The notes beneath the pieces are model-generated. The model worked only from the letters and a program-made list of their open reading frames with translations. It searched no databases and was not told the origin of the DNA. A program made the translations under genes and the position numbers. A stretch of 64,000 bases of DNA from Cystobasidiopsis lactophilus (Eukaryota; Basidiomycota; Agaricostilbomycetes; Agaricostilbales; Chionosphaeraceae), in the NCBI GenBank assembly GCA_001599975.1, contig BCIO01000003.1, positions 1,414,862-1,478,861 of the forward strand, in the 5' to 3' direction. Shown one piece after another: positions 55,051-64,000 of this stretch (its first letter is position 1; each line of letters starts with the position of its first letter).

Positions 55051-58000
55051 ATGAGCCCTGCTTTAGCCCAAGTCTACACAACAAAGACGCTGCTCGCCTT
55101 GTTCGACCCCCAAGCCAAGGCCCACGTCCAATTGCCGCCCGCTGACAGCTTCGCGGACCCGTCCACTTCCTCCTTCGACGCCCAGGGTCCGGGTACGCCG
55201 GTGTCTTCGTCTGCAGCGACCAGGCGCACGCTCGAGAGGCGCAGGTCCAACCTCAGCGGCTTCCAAGGCGGCGTCTTGCCCCAGTCGCCCATCAGCCCCG
55301 GCGCTCTGTCCAACCCTCTGGGCAGCGGTGCGCTCCCCTCGCCTGCTTCTGCTGGGGCCACACCTCCTTCGGCCATGGCCACCAGGCGAGCGAAATGGAA
55401 CGACCCAGCCGACCACCGTTCGTATTCCCTGCCCTTTGCCTGGCTTCCAAAATTTTACTCCAACCGATGACTTTGCTTCCCCAGAGCCGGACCTGGCGCC
55501 CAAACCGCACCACATGAACGGCCACGGCAGGCTGAACTCGATCCATGGCCCTGGGTCGGTGGGCGCAGACGGCTTGGACAAGGACAAGGACAGAGGCCCG
55601 GCCAGTTTGGCGGCCACCCGCGAGCCTCTGAGGTCCGACTCGGCCTCCAATTGGCGCGCTTCCACTTCGTCCTCCACTCTGCCGCGCACCTCCACCTTGG
55701 ATCTGGACCCCAAATGGAACCACAAGGTTTGTAGAGGCTTCCCTTGCGATCCTTGTGGCTGCGCTCATAGTGGCCTTTCATGCGCTGACAGAACCATGGA
55801 GGGGGGTTGAACAAAGTGGCAGAGTCAACGCCTACTCATTGGGACTCGGAAGACGACGAGGAGGAGGCTCCGAATGGCAAGCTGGGGCCGGATAAGGAGG
55901 CGGTGGTGCACAAGTCGACCTCCAACGGCACTTCCATCGCCGCTGCTGCGCTAGATTCGACCTCGCAGAAGTTCTCGTTGGCTTCTTTAGCGGACGACGA
56001 TGATGACGGCCAGCAGCAGCAGCAGCAGTTGGGCTTGGGACAGGCGCCCGCTTTGGCCACCAAGGCGACCAATGCTGCCGTCTTTGGTTTCGCCGAGGAC
56101 CCGCTCTTGTCCCGTCGCTCGACCTCGGCAGCTGGCAGCGCCGCGGGTTTTGGTTCGGCTTCGACGCCTTTGCAGCCTGTGGCCAGCCAGAATGGGTCGG
56201 CGCCGTCCGGGGGACCTCCGTTGCCGCCTGGCTTGATGGGCATGATCAAAGAGAGGCCGGAGCAGGTCCAATGGGTCTACAAGGATCCATCTGGGACCGT
56301 TCAAGGTACGGGACTGCTTTTTCACTGCAGAAATTTATCTCTGAAGTATCCGCCTACCCCTACAGGACCATTCATTGCGACCCAAATGCAAGAGTGGTAC
56401 TTGTCGAACTACTTCGACGGCAACTTATTTGTCAAGCCGGTCCACCAGTCGCAATTCGAGACTCTGGACTCGCTCATTTACCGCGTCCAATCCCGCGACC
56501 GGCCTTTCCTCACGTCTGGCCCGCCCCTTCGACCCCCTGCTCCTCCCCCTCAGCCTCAGCCGCAACAGTTCTCTTCTGGCGGCGGCGGCGGCGCTGGTTT
56601 CCCTGCACCGACTTCTTCGAATGGCTACCACCAACCTCTGCCGCAAAGGGGATTCACGACCGATTATGACCCGTTCCCTATGGCTCGCTCCGCTTCCGGC
56701 AATTCCTTCCAGCAGCAGCAGCAGCCTCAATTCCACCATTATCCTCAACAGCCACAATATCACCAAGAGGTCCAGCAGCACCAGCAATTGGATCCGTGGG
56801 GACAGCCCATTCCTTCCATGGCAGCAGCCGCACCTGGGCCTTGGCAACAGCAGCAACAGCCGAGGGCTGCGTCGTATGGGTCGATTAGCACGCCCTCGTC
56901 GCTGCCCCAGCAGCTGCCCGTCAGCCAGAGCTCCTGGTCCAACCTCCAGCTCCTCCGCTCCGACTCGCCCACCCCTTTCTCCACCTCCTTACCTCAGCAA
57001 CAACCCCAGCAGCAGCAAACCGATGCAACTCCCAGTCCTTGGCAGACTTTCTCAAAGCCAACGATTGCCACGGACGACGCTTCGCTCCGGTCCACCATAG
57101 CTGCAGCGGCGATTGGCAGCGCCAGGCCGTTGCCCATCGGCACCCCGCTGATGTCGCCTGCCGAGTCGAGGCTGGCCTCACTCAACGCCAGCCCGGACAC
57201 GTCCTCGATTGAAGAGTTTGCCGCCGCGCCTGCGCAGCAGGCCATGCCCATCTCGCCTCCCGAACCCGCTGTTTCTGCTCCTCCAGCAGAGAAGCCTCAA
57301 TCGAAGGAAAAGAGTCCGGCCAAAGCGGCAGAGAAGAAGCCCACGTCCTCGCCGGCTCCCAAGAAGTCTGCGCCCGCCGAGCCTTCTGTCACCCCCAGTA
57401 AAGTGCTCGTCATTCCTGCTGGCACTCCCACTCCTTCGAAGGCGCCCCCAAGTGGACCTAAAGCTGCGGCTAAACCCGAGCTCAGTGTGGCCACCGACAA
57501 AGCGGCTCCCGCGCCGGCTGCCGCGGTGGCGGAGAAGANGCCCGCCGCCGCCGCGCCTTGGTCTGCTTTGACCAAAGAAGCGTCGAGTAGCGGCACGTCG
57601 CCCTTTGGCGTCTCACCCTCGCCTTCGTTGCGCGACATCCAAGCCCGCGAGGCTCGGGAGGAAGAGCTGCGTCGGGCCGCGGAGAAGAAGGTCAAGGCTG
57701 CTGCTTTGCAAGCCGAGCAGGCAGCCATGGCGGCCAGNCAGCAAGCGGCGGACGAGGCGGCCCACGCCATTCAGGCTAATAACTGGACCTTGAAGAACGG
57801 CGCGGCCACCACCCCAGCTCCCACGGCGACGGCCACTGTTTGGTCGGCCGCACCAGCCGCGAATGGCGCTTCTACGCAGAAGAAGACTCTCAAAGAGATC
57901 CAGGAGGAAGAGGCGCGNAGGAAGGCCATGATCGCCGCCCAGCAGAAGCAAGTTGCAGCCGGCGCCGGTGTTTCGGTCGCCGTCGGCAAGGGATACGCTG

Positions 58001-58643
58001 CCTCTGCTGCAGCGGGCGCTTCTAAGAACGCCGCGGCTGGGCCTTCCACTGGACCTTGGTCGACCGTGGGAACGAACGGCAAGATCTCCAAGCCCGTTGC
58101 CGCCATCCCAACCGGCCCCAAGGCCGTCGTGGCTGCTCCCAAGCCCGTCGCTACCCCGCCCAAGCCTGTTTCCGTCAACTTGTCGAAGGCACCGACCGCC
58201 AAGAAGGAGGACGATAATAAGCCAGCTCAGCCTTCGCCCGAGTTCATGAAGTGGGTGCGATCAGCTTTGACTGGCCTGGCGAATGGTGTCAACAGTGCGT
58301 GTACTGATGCTCCTTGCATGTTGTCTGATGGCTGACACGCTGCGCATTCGCGCTCGCAGTGGACGATTTCATTCAAATGCTGCTCCAATTCCCTGTCAAC
58401 GCAGACGCCTCGACCATGGAGATCATCTCGGACATGGCTTACGCCAATTCACCTACCNTAGACGGCCGTCGGTTCGCCGAGACGTTTGTGCTCAAGCGCA
58501 AGGCCGACGCCGGCCTGTCCACGTCGAAGAACCGGTCCGCCTCCTCGTCCGCTGTCAAGACGGCCGCCGAGGCCCTCAAGAGCACCCCNGTGAAGCAGCA
58601 AGAGTCGTTCAACTTCAAGGTGCTCACCAAGAAGCGCCGCTGA
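55051..58643 (+). CDS. GYF-domain protein, SMY2/GIGYF type
   Basis: GYF domains bind proline-rich PPG motifs; SMY2/GIGYF proteins act in translational repression, mRNA decay and ER-Golgi traffic. ATG 55051 gives MSPALAQVYTTKTLLALFDP. After a long disordered region the GYF domain reads VQWVYKDPSGTVQ + GPFIATQMQEWYLSNYF, then LFVKPVHQSQFETLDSLIYR. Asp in WxYxDPSG marks the SMY2 subclass; the GYF tripeptide itself is NYF here. A Gln/Pro-rich section with CAG tracts (56020, 56710-56780), Ala/Lys-rich helices and a repeated LRDIQAREAREEELRR / LKEIQEEEA element follow. The C-terminus is FMKWVRSALTGLANGVN + VDDFIQMLLQFPVNADASTM, a short conserved helical module, ending VLTKKRR. Five ambiguous bases (57539, 57738, 57918, 58458, 58589) fall in its 3' part. 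Confidence 0.88.
57067..57206 (+). repeat. direct repeat, copy 1 (inside GYF gene)
   Basis: The partner is 63861-64000. By eye the first 54 bases differ at 9 positions (6 silent, 3 changing the residue) and the next 86 are identical, up to the window edge. Confidence 0.9.
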
Positions 58644-58854
58644 GGGGTGTATAGCACTCCTTGTCCACCACGCCAACTAATCCTCGATTTCACTTCTATA
58701 CGCCACTGCTCTGCATCTACCCCCTCATCTTGTTGCTGCACATTTTTACATGCAACCAAGCCCACTCATAACATTTCACGACGAGAACCAGCTGCCAACA
58801 TTGAGAGGACTGGCACTCCGAGTCACGAACTTGTTTTCTTGTCTTCAAGCAATC

Positions 58855-58944
58855 ATGTCCACCTTTGGCACTCTGTACCGGGTGACTACNTACGGCGAAT
58901 CTCACTGTGCAAGCGTGGGCTGCATCATTGATGGATGCCCTCCT
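58855..58944 (+). pseudogene. ARO2: chorismate synthase 5' stub (about 30 codons)
   Basis: Chorismate synthase makes the last intermediate of the shikimate pathway. The ATG at 58855 starts MSTFGTLYRVTTYGESHCAS and VGCIIDGCPP, the invariant N-terminus of the enzyme, with one ambiguous base at 58890. After CPP the family should continue with LSE.D.Q..L.RRRPGQ. Nothing like this is found in any frame downstream before unrelated sequence begins. A donor-like GTCCGT sits exactly at the break, so a first exon with the rest displaced is possible. The intact gene may lie beyond the right edge, after the second GYF copy. Confidence 0.75.
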
Positions 58945-60240
58945 GTCCGTTTGCCAGTCGCTCGAGCAAGCCGGAGTCGATCTCTAAATTTTTGGCATCG
59001 CGGACACAGGGCCTCGCATTGGTCGAGCAGGACATCCAGACGCAGACGTTGTGCCTTCCACCAATGGTCTCTTGGGTGGTCGATCCAGCGCGGAACTCGC
59101 CGCAGCTTTGATTGCAGGTCAACAGCTAAGAAGCTCGAGGCTCCTCGGGCCGCCAAGGTCGATGGCGCTATCAAGACTTCGCCTCGTAAAGCGACGGGCA
59201 ACGGCACTCAAAAGCGTGGCATGTTCTTCCTGTCGCATTCCGTCGGGTCAGAGATGGGCTCGAACTTGGAAAGCGAAGGGCATGCTCGTCGAACAACGCT
59301 CTCAAGCGACGGGTTTCCCCTAGTGCGCGGCGCAACTTTAGTCCAAAGTCGCCAGCGCCAGTCGAGGAGGCGGCCTCCGTCTTCAAGCCCAGCTCGCTCA
59401 AGGTCTCCGCCAAGGTGCCGGAGACCGCGGACGACGAGGACTCGTCAGGCTGGGGCTCAGAGTACAGCGAAGCGTCTGACACGGAAGACTCGCCCGGCAA
59501 GAGGGCCAAGGGCAAGGGCTGGGCCAATAGCGAGGGTGCAAGCGGTCAACCGTGCGAAATGTTTGCCCAACAGATGCTGACCGCCCCAGGCCCTCTCAAC
59601 CGCATCGAAAGCCGAACCGGTTTACTCACCTAGCTCTTCAAGCCAAGCCTTGACGACGAGCAAGCGGTGTCGGTCTTGCTGAGGAACCCTTCAGCGGTGG
59701 GTTTGGTGATGGCCAGCAGGTCCAAGAGCTCGGTCGATGCCCTGCCAGCTGGTCGGGGCCTCCAGCCCTCCAAGTCTGCTATCGCCTTGCCTGCGATCAG
59801 CTACCACGTCGAGAAGGGCGACTTCTTCCCCAAGCAGCAAAGTTCCCACGGCTCCTCATGCCCGGCTCAACCTATTCTCGTCAAGTCCAGGCTGGGTGGC
59901 CGGCCAGCCGACATCGAGCTCAGCGATTCGGAGGAGTCAGAGGTGGATGACGACGTGTAACTCTCGCCTGGAAGAGCCGCAGCCCTAGCAGCCGCAATTG
60001 CTCGCCACACCGGGCGCGTCGTCGCTGGCCCGCAAACGCCGCGCACCCTTCGCCGCCTCATGCTCTCTATCGAGCTTTCCAAGTCTTTCAGACTCAACTT
60101 GTTATGGGAGCGCCAGTCGAGGAGCTGCCTGCTGAGCATTTCGCCCACTGTCTTGCCCGTCAAGCTGGTGGCGTCCCTGCCGACCAACCTGTGTCGCCCG
60201 AATTCCGGCGCCACACCAAGATGCCCGACTGATTCGAATC
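58945..60240 (+). pseudogene. disabled gene with a fungal nitrogen-regulator-type (DUF3295-like) C-terminus
   Basis: Coding-like sequence in shifting frames: SLEQAGVDL, stop, FGIADTGPRIGRAGHPDADV and TNGLLGGRSSAELAAALIAG; a frame slip, then KKLEAPRAAKVDGAIKTSPR with KRGMFFLSHSVGSEM; another slip, then KRRVSPSARRNFSPKSPAP, DDEDSSGWGSEYSEASDTED, EMFAQQM, RTGLLT, stop (TAG, 59632), LFKPSLDDEQAVSVLLRNPS; ADIELSDSEESEVDDDV, stop (TAA, 59958), SPGRAAALAAAIARHTGRVV and TPRTLRRLMLSIELSKSFRL with NLLWERQSR. The acidic SGWGSEYxE block followed by a TPRT.RR.ML..EL..S.R.NLLWERQ end resembles fungal proteins with a DUF1752/DUF3295 layout (glucose/nitrogen response). Three in-frame stops and two frameshifts make it nonfunctional, or the sequence poor. 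No intact start seen. Confidence 0.65.
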
Positions 60241-60525
60241 GATGTACAGCATCGCATATCTCTGGTGGTCTCCACGAACAGTGAGCACTGCTGTCAGTCT
60301 TCTTGGTGCCATTGCTGACAAGGTGACGAATAGCGGCTGCTGAACGGGTTTTCCGCACCTCACGCTGCACATCCGCCCTCGTCTTTATCTGACTTCGGCC
60401 TTTCGCATTCCTTTCTAGGACAGCTTCCAACATGTAACAAGGTGAACCGTGAAAACTTTGATTCCAACAAACTCTGCTTCTCCGCTCGGGTGTTTCACGA
60501 TGTAGTTCTCGGCTATCGGGCCCGT
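60241..60525. other. gap between pseudogene and next gene
   Basis: About 285 bp with no recognised coding sequence. Confidence 0.4.
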
Positions 60526-62117
60526 CTAAACTGGAGAAACGGGTCTCTGTGCCTGCAAGAAGATCTCTTTGTCGATATCTGATATGCCTATCATGTAGAG
60601 GAAATTAGATTAAACTGGCCAGGCAATGGTCTTTGGGTGACATACCTCTTGATCCCTGTAAGAGAGCAAAAGCTTCGGCCCGGGTTTCATTGTTGTCACC
60701 CACCAAATCGGCAAAGATCGAGTCGATGTCGTGTAGTAGGAGATCGTCCTCGCCATCTTGATCCTCGCCATCATCCTCTCCTGGCAACCCCGATTGAGAC
60801 ACCGTCGCATCCATATCCACTGGCATTGCATTATCACTGGAGCGGGCTGCAGGATCTGATGCTCGAGTTCGACGGCCCGTGGAGGCAGACTGCGGTTGCG
60901 GCAGATTGAAAGACAAGCTGCGAGTTCGTGTGTCTGGAGCCGGCACCAGAACAGTGGCTTGAGAGGACAGCTTGGTGGCTGCCGGCTTCCAGAACATGAG
61001 ATGGTAAAGCTCGTTGGTTTTTCGTGCCAAAATGTTAATGCGAGGTGGCAAATTGGCGAACAGCGTAGGGTGAAAATTTCGGAAGGCGTCAAACTTGGTC
61101 TGCGCACAGATGGTGACCAGAGTGGGGTTGAGCAACTCCAGCGGGTTGAGGGTGTTGCGGGCGGCGGATCGACTTGGAACTGGACGTTGGCCGTCAATGC
61201 TCTTGATGTCCCCGTCCGCCACATAGTGCGCAACTCCCGATCCAGAGGTGAACGTGACGAAGAGACCCGGATGTGGGCAAAGTAGATGTGGGTAAAGTGG
61301 TGCAAAGTCCACATCGAGGGAGGTGAAAGGCGGCAGTGACCTCTGCAAACGAAGGTTGAACTCGAGCATCTGTGTACGATATGGAAAAACATACGTTCAG
61401 AGGCCTTGGTTGGAGAGGGTTTTGAGACCACAAATGGTTTGCTCGCTTGAATTCCAAAATCAAGGTGTCGAGATGGTTTTCGGAGGGACACATGGCAAAT
61501 AGCCCCCAAGAGTCCATATTGAAATGAAGATCAGCAGCCACTGTCTGTTACGTCAGGATGTTCCTGTATGAGAGCAAGGTTGAACGCACGAAAGCAAAGA
61601 TTGCATTTCGAGTCCAATTTGAAGCCAGTTTCGACGAGGCCCATTTCCATCAGAAACGTCTCCTGGGCTAGGGCATCAGATAGATTACTACGAGGACTTG
61701 CATTGAGTTCCTCACAATCCTGCCTTTCAAAGCCTTTTTCGCTTCTCGCTGAGATGAGTTCTTGCGGGCTCGGACCGCATTTACTTGGTGAGCCAACTGG
61801 TCCGAAGGCATGTAGAACTGCTTGATGAGGCAGCCGTTCGGTTGCAATATGCGCATTCGGGCCCTCGTGCCCGATTTTGGCCCATTGACCGTCATCAAGC
61901 TGTCGGCAGTGTTGGACACGGCCGAGCTGCCAGCGCGGCTGTTTGGGGGGCTGATGCCCACACGCAGAGGGTCGTGAAGCGGCGGTTGCTCCAGCACAAG
62001 ACCGCAAGGGCCCCCTGCAGTCAACTTGGACATGGTCCCGGTGGCGTTCGCGCAAGAAGTTGATCTCATTTGGCGGGACCAGCTGCGCATCGAACGGCGA
62101 AGTGCTGGGTAGACCAA
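60526..62117 (-). CDS. unrecognised protein with acidic C-terminus
   Basis: No family assigned. The 5' part is uncertain; one frame gives SPPNSRAGSSAVSNTADSLM and TVNGPKSGTRARMRILQPNG with CLIKQFYMPSDQLAHQ, another gives DAQLVPPNEINFLRERHRDH. Later exons are firmer: METGLVETGF-type sequence running into KLDSKCNLCFRAFNLALIQE, VAADLHFNMDSWGLFAMCPS with ENHLDTLILEFKRANHLW, then a long exon from MLEFNLRLQRSLPPFTSLDV through HLLCPHPGLFVTFTSGSGVA, NPLELLNPTLVTICAQTKFD and RINILARKTNELYHLMFWKP. The end is disordered and acidic (GEDDGEDQDGEDDLLLHDID) and closes with GISDIDKEIFLQAQRPVSPV after a GTATGT intron. Frames look intact in the second half. It lies inside the suspect 58.9-63.9 kb block. Confidence 0.55.
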
Positions 62118-62190
62118 AGTCTCACACTATGGTTCTTGGTACAAATAGTGTCTATTCTAAAGAAAATTGCACGGGAGCCTGCGCCTCGCC

Positions 62191-63287
62191 TCAAGCTCCA
62201 GAATATCTGGCGCTCAGTCCGTGGAGCCAATCAAGGATCGGCAAGCGCGAAGCGTCGTAGTTGGTCTTCATCAGCAGCGCTTGGTCCTCCACTCGAATCT
62301 GCCCTTGAAAGATGTTGTAGATGGCGGACGAGGTGGGCTTCTTCAACCCGCCCAAATCGCGGTGGAGCGAGTTCACGAGCCAGCCCAAGAACTCCAACGG
62401 GTCGGCAGCTTCCGTCACCCGGTACTTGCGCCCCGAAGCAGAGACTAACTCTTGCAGGAACTTGTGCGGCAAGACCTGAGCCTTGAACAGCTTGGACGAC
62501 CAACATTTTCGGCAGAGAAGCCCCAAGCGCTGAACCAGCTCCGACTTGGAGTCGAGAGCGCCTGACTTGGATTGTGTAATGAAGTAGTCTCTAAGAGGGA
62601 TGACATGGATGAGGGCTTGAAGGATGACATTCATGAAAGAGGTGGAAGAAATGTTGTTGAGGCCGATGAACCCTGGCAGGTACTCTTGCCGGCGGAGGTC
62701 GAAAGTTGGGGGTGACAGGCCTTGTGCTGCTTCTAGTTCGAGCTGCTTAGGGGTGAACGTGGGCTGCAAGAGGTAGCGAATGTCGTCTAGAGAAGGGTCG
62801 TTGACTTCGTATAAATCCGGCAGAATGTAGACCTGTGGATCCTGGCTTCAGAGACGCCCTCAGACGACAGTGTCAAAGATGAAAGCCCGCCTTGAGAGTC
62901 TGAAAATTGATGAAGACATGATGGTCGCGGTCCAACGAATGCTGATATGCCGTCGTCGTTTTCCCGCAGCCCTGCAGGAACTTGCCGCACACCAAGCAGG
63001 CGTACACGTTGACGGTGGACATGGTGATGGAGCACTGCTTTTCAAAGTCAAAGTCCAACAGCGGCCGGTTGATCTGCGTTGGCGTTAATAAGATTCTGGC
63101 TTGGATCGTATGAGCGACGCTGCTTACCATGGCCTGCTGTTGATACGCAGCGCTCACCCCTCCACTTGACGGTGCGGCGACTGAAGTTGCGAGTCCTCAG
63201 CGCCTCAGCCGGCAAACTGGCGGACATCAGTTCTCCGCTTCGGCTGCTGATTGCTCCTCGTCCTCCATGTCGGCCCTCGCTCCCCAT
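62191..63287 (-). pseudogene. SAD1: SAD1/USP39-like tri-snRNP protein, C-terminal half missing
   Basis: SAD1/USP39 is an inactive ubiquitin-protease-like factor needed for U4/U6.U5 snRNP assembly and splicing. The zinc-finger UBP part is clear: NRPLLDFDFEKQCSITMSTV with NVYACLVCGKFLQGCGKTTT and YQHSLDRDHHVFINFQTLK, then VYILPDLYEVNDPSLDDIRY. The first half of the USP fold follows: LPGFIGLNNISSTSFMNVIL with QALIHVIPLRDYF, PLEFLGWLVNSLHRDLGGLK and IFQGQIRVEDQALLMK. After this the family has about 200 more residues (KRF and HDG regions); here the frame ends in YSGA at 62191. The join between LK and VYIL needs a donor reading GCGGGC, which is not GT. The first exon is unresolved. Either a pseudogene or a rearranged gene. 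Confidence 0.6.
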
Positions 63288-63860
63288 GGCCTTTGGTCCA
63301 CTAACATAGCTGCTCGCTTAGTCTGAGAGAGCGCCCTTGATTGCTGTTGGTGTCCTGGCGGCGAACAGACCGACTCGGGTGACGGATGCCGGTCAAAGGC
63401 CGCTGAGCGCTCCAGAGGCGAGCATCCCGCCTGCTTCCTTCTATGCCTGCTTTTGCTTTTGACCTGGAGTGGCCTAGTCCATGCTGCGATGTGACTCCAA
63501 ATGAGGACGTCCTGTGCCAAGTTGACTGGCTGGCCTCGTCATTATGCGGCGCTGCCCGTGACCCAGCTTGCTGACATTGTTTTGGTGGTCTGCTATGAAG
63601 TGACGCCAACTTGGTTCCAGGGAGAGACCGACAGCAAGAGAGAAAGGCTCGAAGGCGTTCAGGTTTGCCACCACGTCGAGCCAACGAGCTTAGTGTCCTG
63701 CATTCTGCCCTTGTTCTTGCATTTGTAAACCACCGACGCTGTCTCCCTCTCATCTAATGCAAAGACGTAGGATTCTCTCCCTGGATCGTGTGTGTTACTG
63801 CACGATTGCCAGACATTTTGTGTCTCCAGTTGTCAAGTACACGAGTCAAGTACACATGTA
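63288..63860. other. no recognised gene
   Basis: About 570 bp between the SAD1-like sequence and the second GYF copy. Open frames are short and lack motifs. Confidence 0.4.
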
Positions 63861-64000
63861 GCCATGGATGACGCTTCACTCCGACCCACCACAGCTGCGG
63901 CAGCTATTGGCAGCGCCAGGCCGTTGCCCATCGGCACCCCGCTGATGTCGCCTGCCGAGTCGAGGCTGGCCTCACTCAACGCCAGCCCGGACACGTCCTC
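63861..64000 (+). repeat. direct repeat, copy 2: GYF-gene fragment cut by the window edge
   Basis: Open throughout in the frame of the GYF gene: MDDASLRPTTAAAAIGSARP with LPIGTPLMSPAESRLAS. It corresponds to 57067-57206. Upstream sequence shares nothing with the GYF gene, so the copy starts abruptly near 63861. How far it continues is not visible. Confidence 0.9.

Noticed and set aside
60230-60245. GATTCGAATC resembling a tRNA B box
   Set aside because: No matching A box or acceptor stem at the right distance.

Overview
The window is nuclear DNA from a filamentous or yeast-like fungus, most likely a basidiomycete. The evidence is dense protein genes with many short introns (about 45-130 bp, donors mostly GTGAGT, GTGCGT or GTAAGT), gene spacing often under 300 bp, moderately high GC, and fungal families such as DAD3, RTA1, WSC, AYR1, fungal-type VPS10 with two propeller repeats, and LtrA-type membrane proteins. 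I cannot name the species. Gene models were spliced by eye, so outer ends are mostly reliable and some internal or 5' exon edges are provisional.

Layout. 1-9.0 kb: GLO3-type ArfGAP (cut by the left edge), an MDR oxidoreductase, a secreted two-WSC protein head-to-head with CCR4-NOT subunit NOT2, and a serine-rich membrane protein. 9-18.4 kb: RTA1 lipid exporter, mitochondrial bL21m, formyltetrahydrofolate deformylase PurU, sorting receptor VPS10. 18.8-28.3 kb: an unrecognised multi-pass protein, a histidine acid phosphatase, an MFS drug:H+ antiporter, AYR1 and ARPC1. 28.5-39.4 kb: a small one-TM protein, a secreted unknown protein, a tandem pair of LtrA genes created by a 2.75-kb duplication, and a coiled-coil membrane protein. 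39.5-41.7 kb: RidA, DAD3 and PXMP4. 42-53 kb: three MATH-BTB genes interspersed with a cyclase, a zinc alcohol dehydrogenase and NOL12/RRP17. 53.6-58.6 kb: PDX1 and a large GYF-domain protein.

58.6-64 kb is unlike the rest. A 30-codon chorismate synthase start breaks off. It is followed by a multiply disabled gene ending in a fungal DUF3295-like tail, an unrecognised gene, and a SAD1/USP39-like gene that loses the second half of its peptidase domain. The last 140 bases repeat part of the GYF gene. All six ambiguous bases in the window lie between the repeated GYF segment and the chorismate synthase stub. This points to either a real insertion with a flanking direct repeat or a misassembly of two divergent haplotypes.

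Most genes are unrelated housekeeping neighbours and not a pathway. Parts that may belong together are the MATH-BTB set (likely CUL3 substrate adaptors) and several lipid or membrane genes (RTA1, AYR1, PXMP4, MFS, LtrA). I found no tRNA, rRNA, CRISPR or intact transposon.
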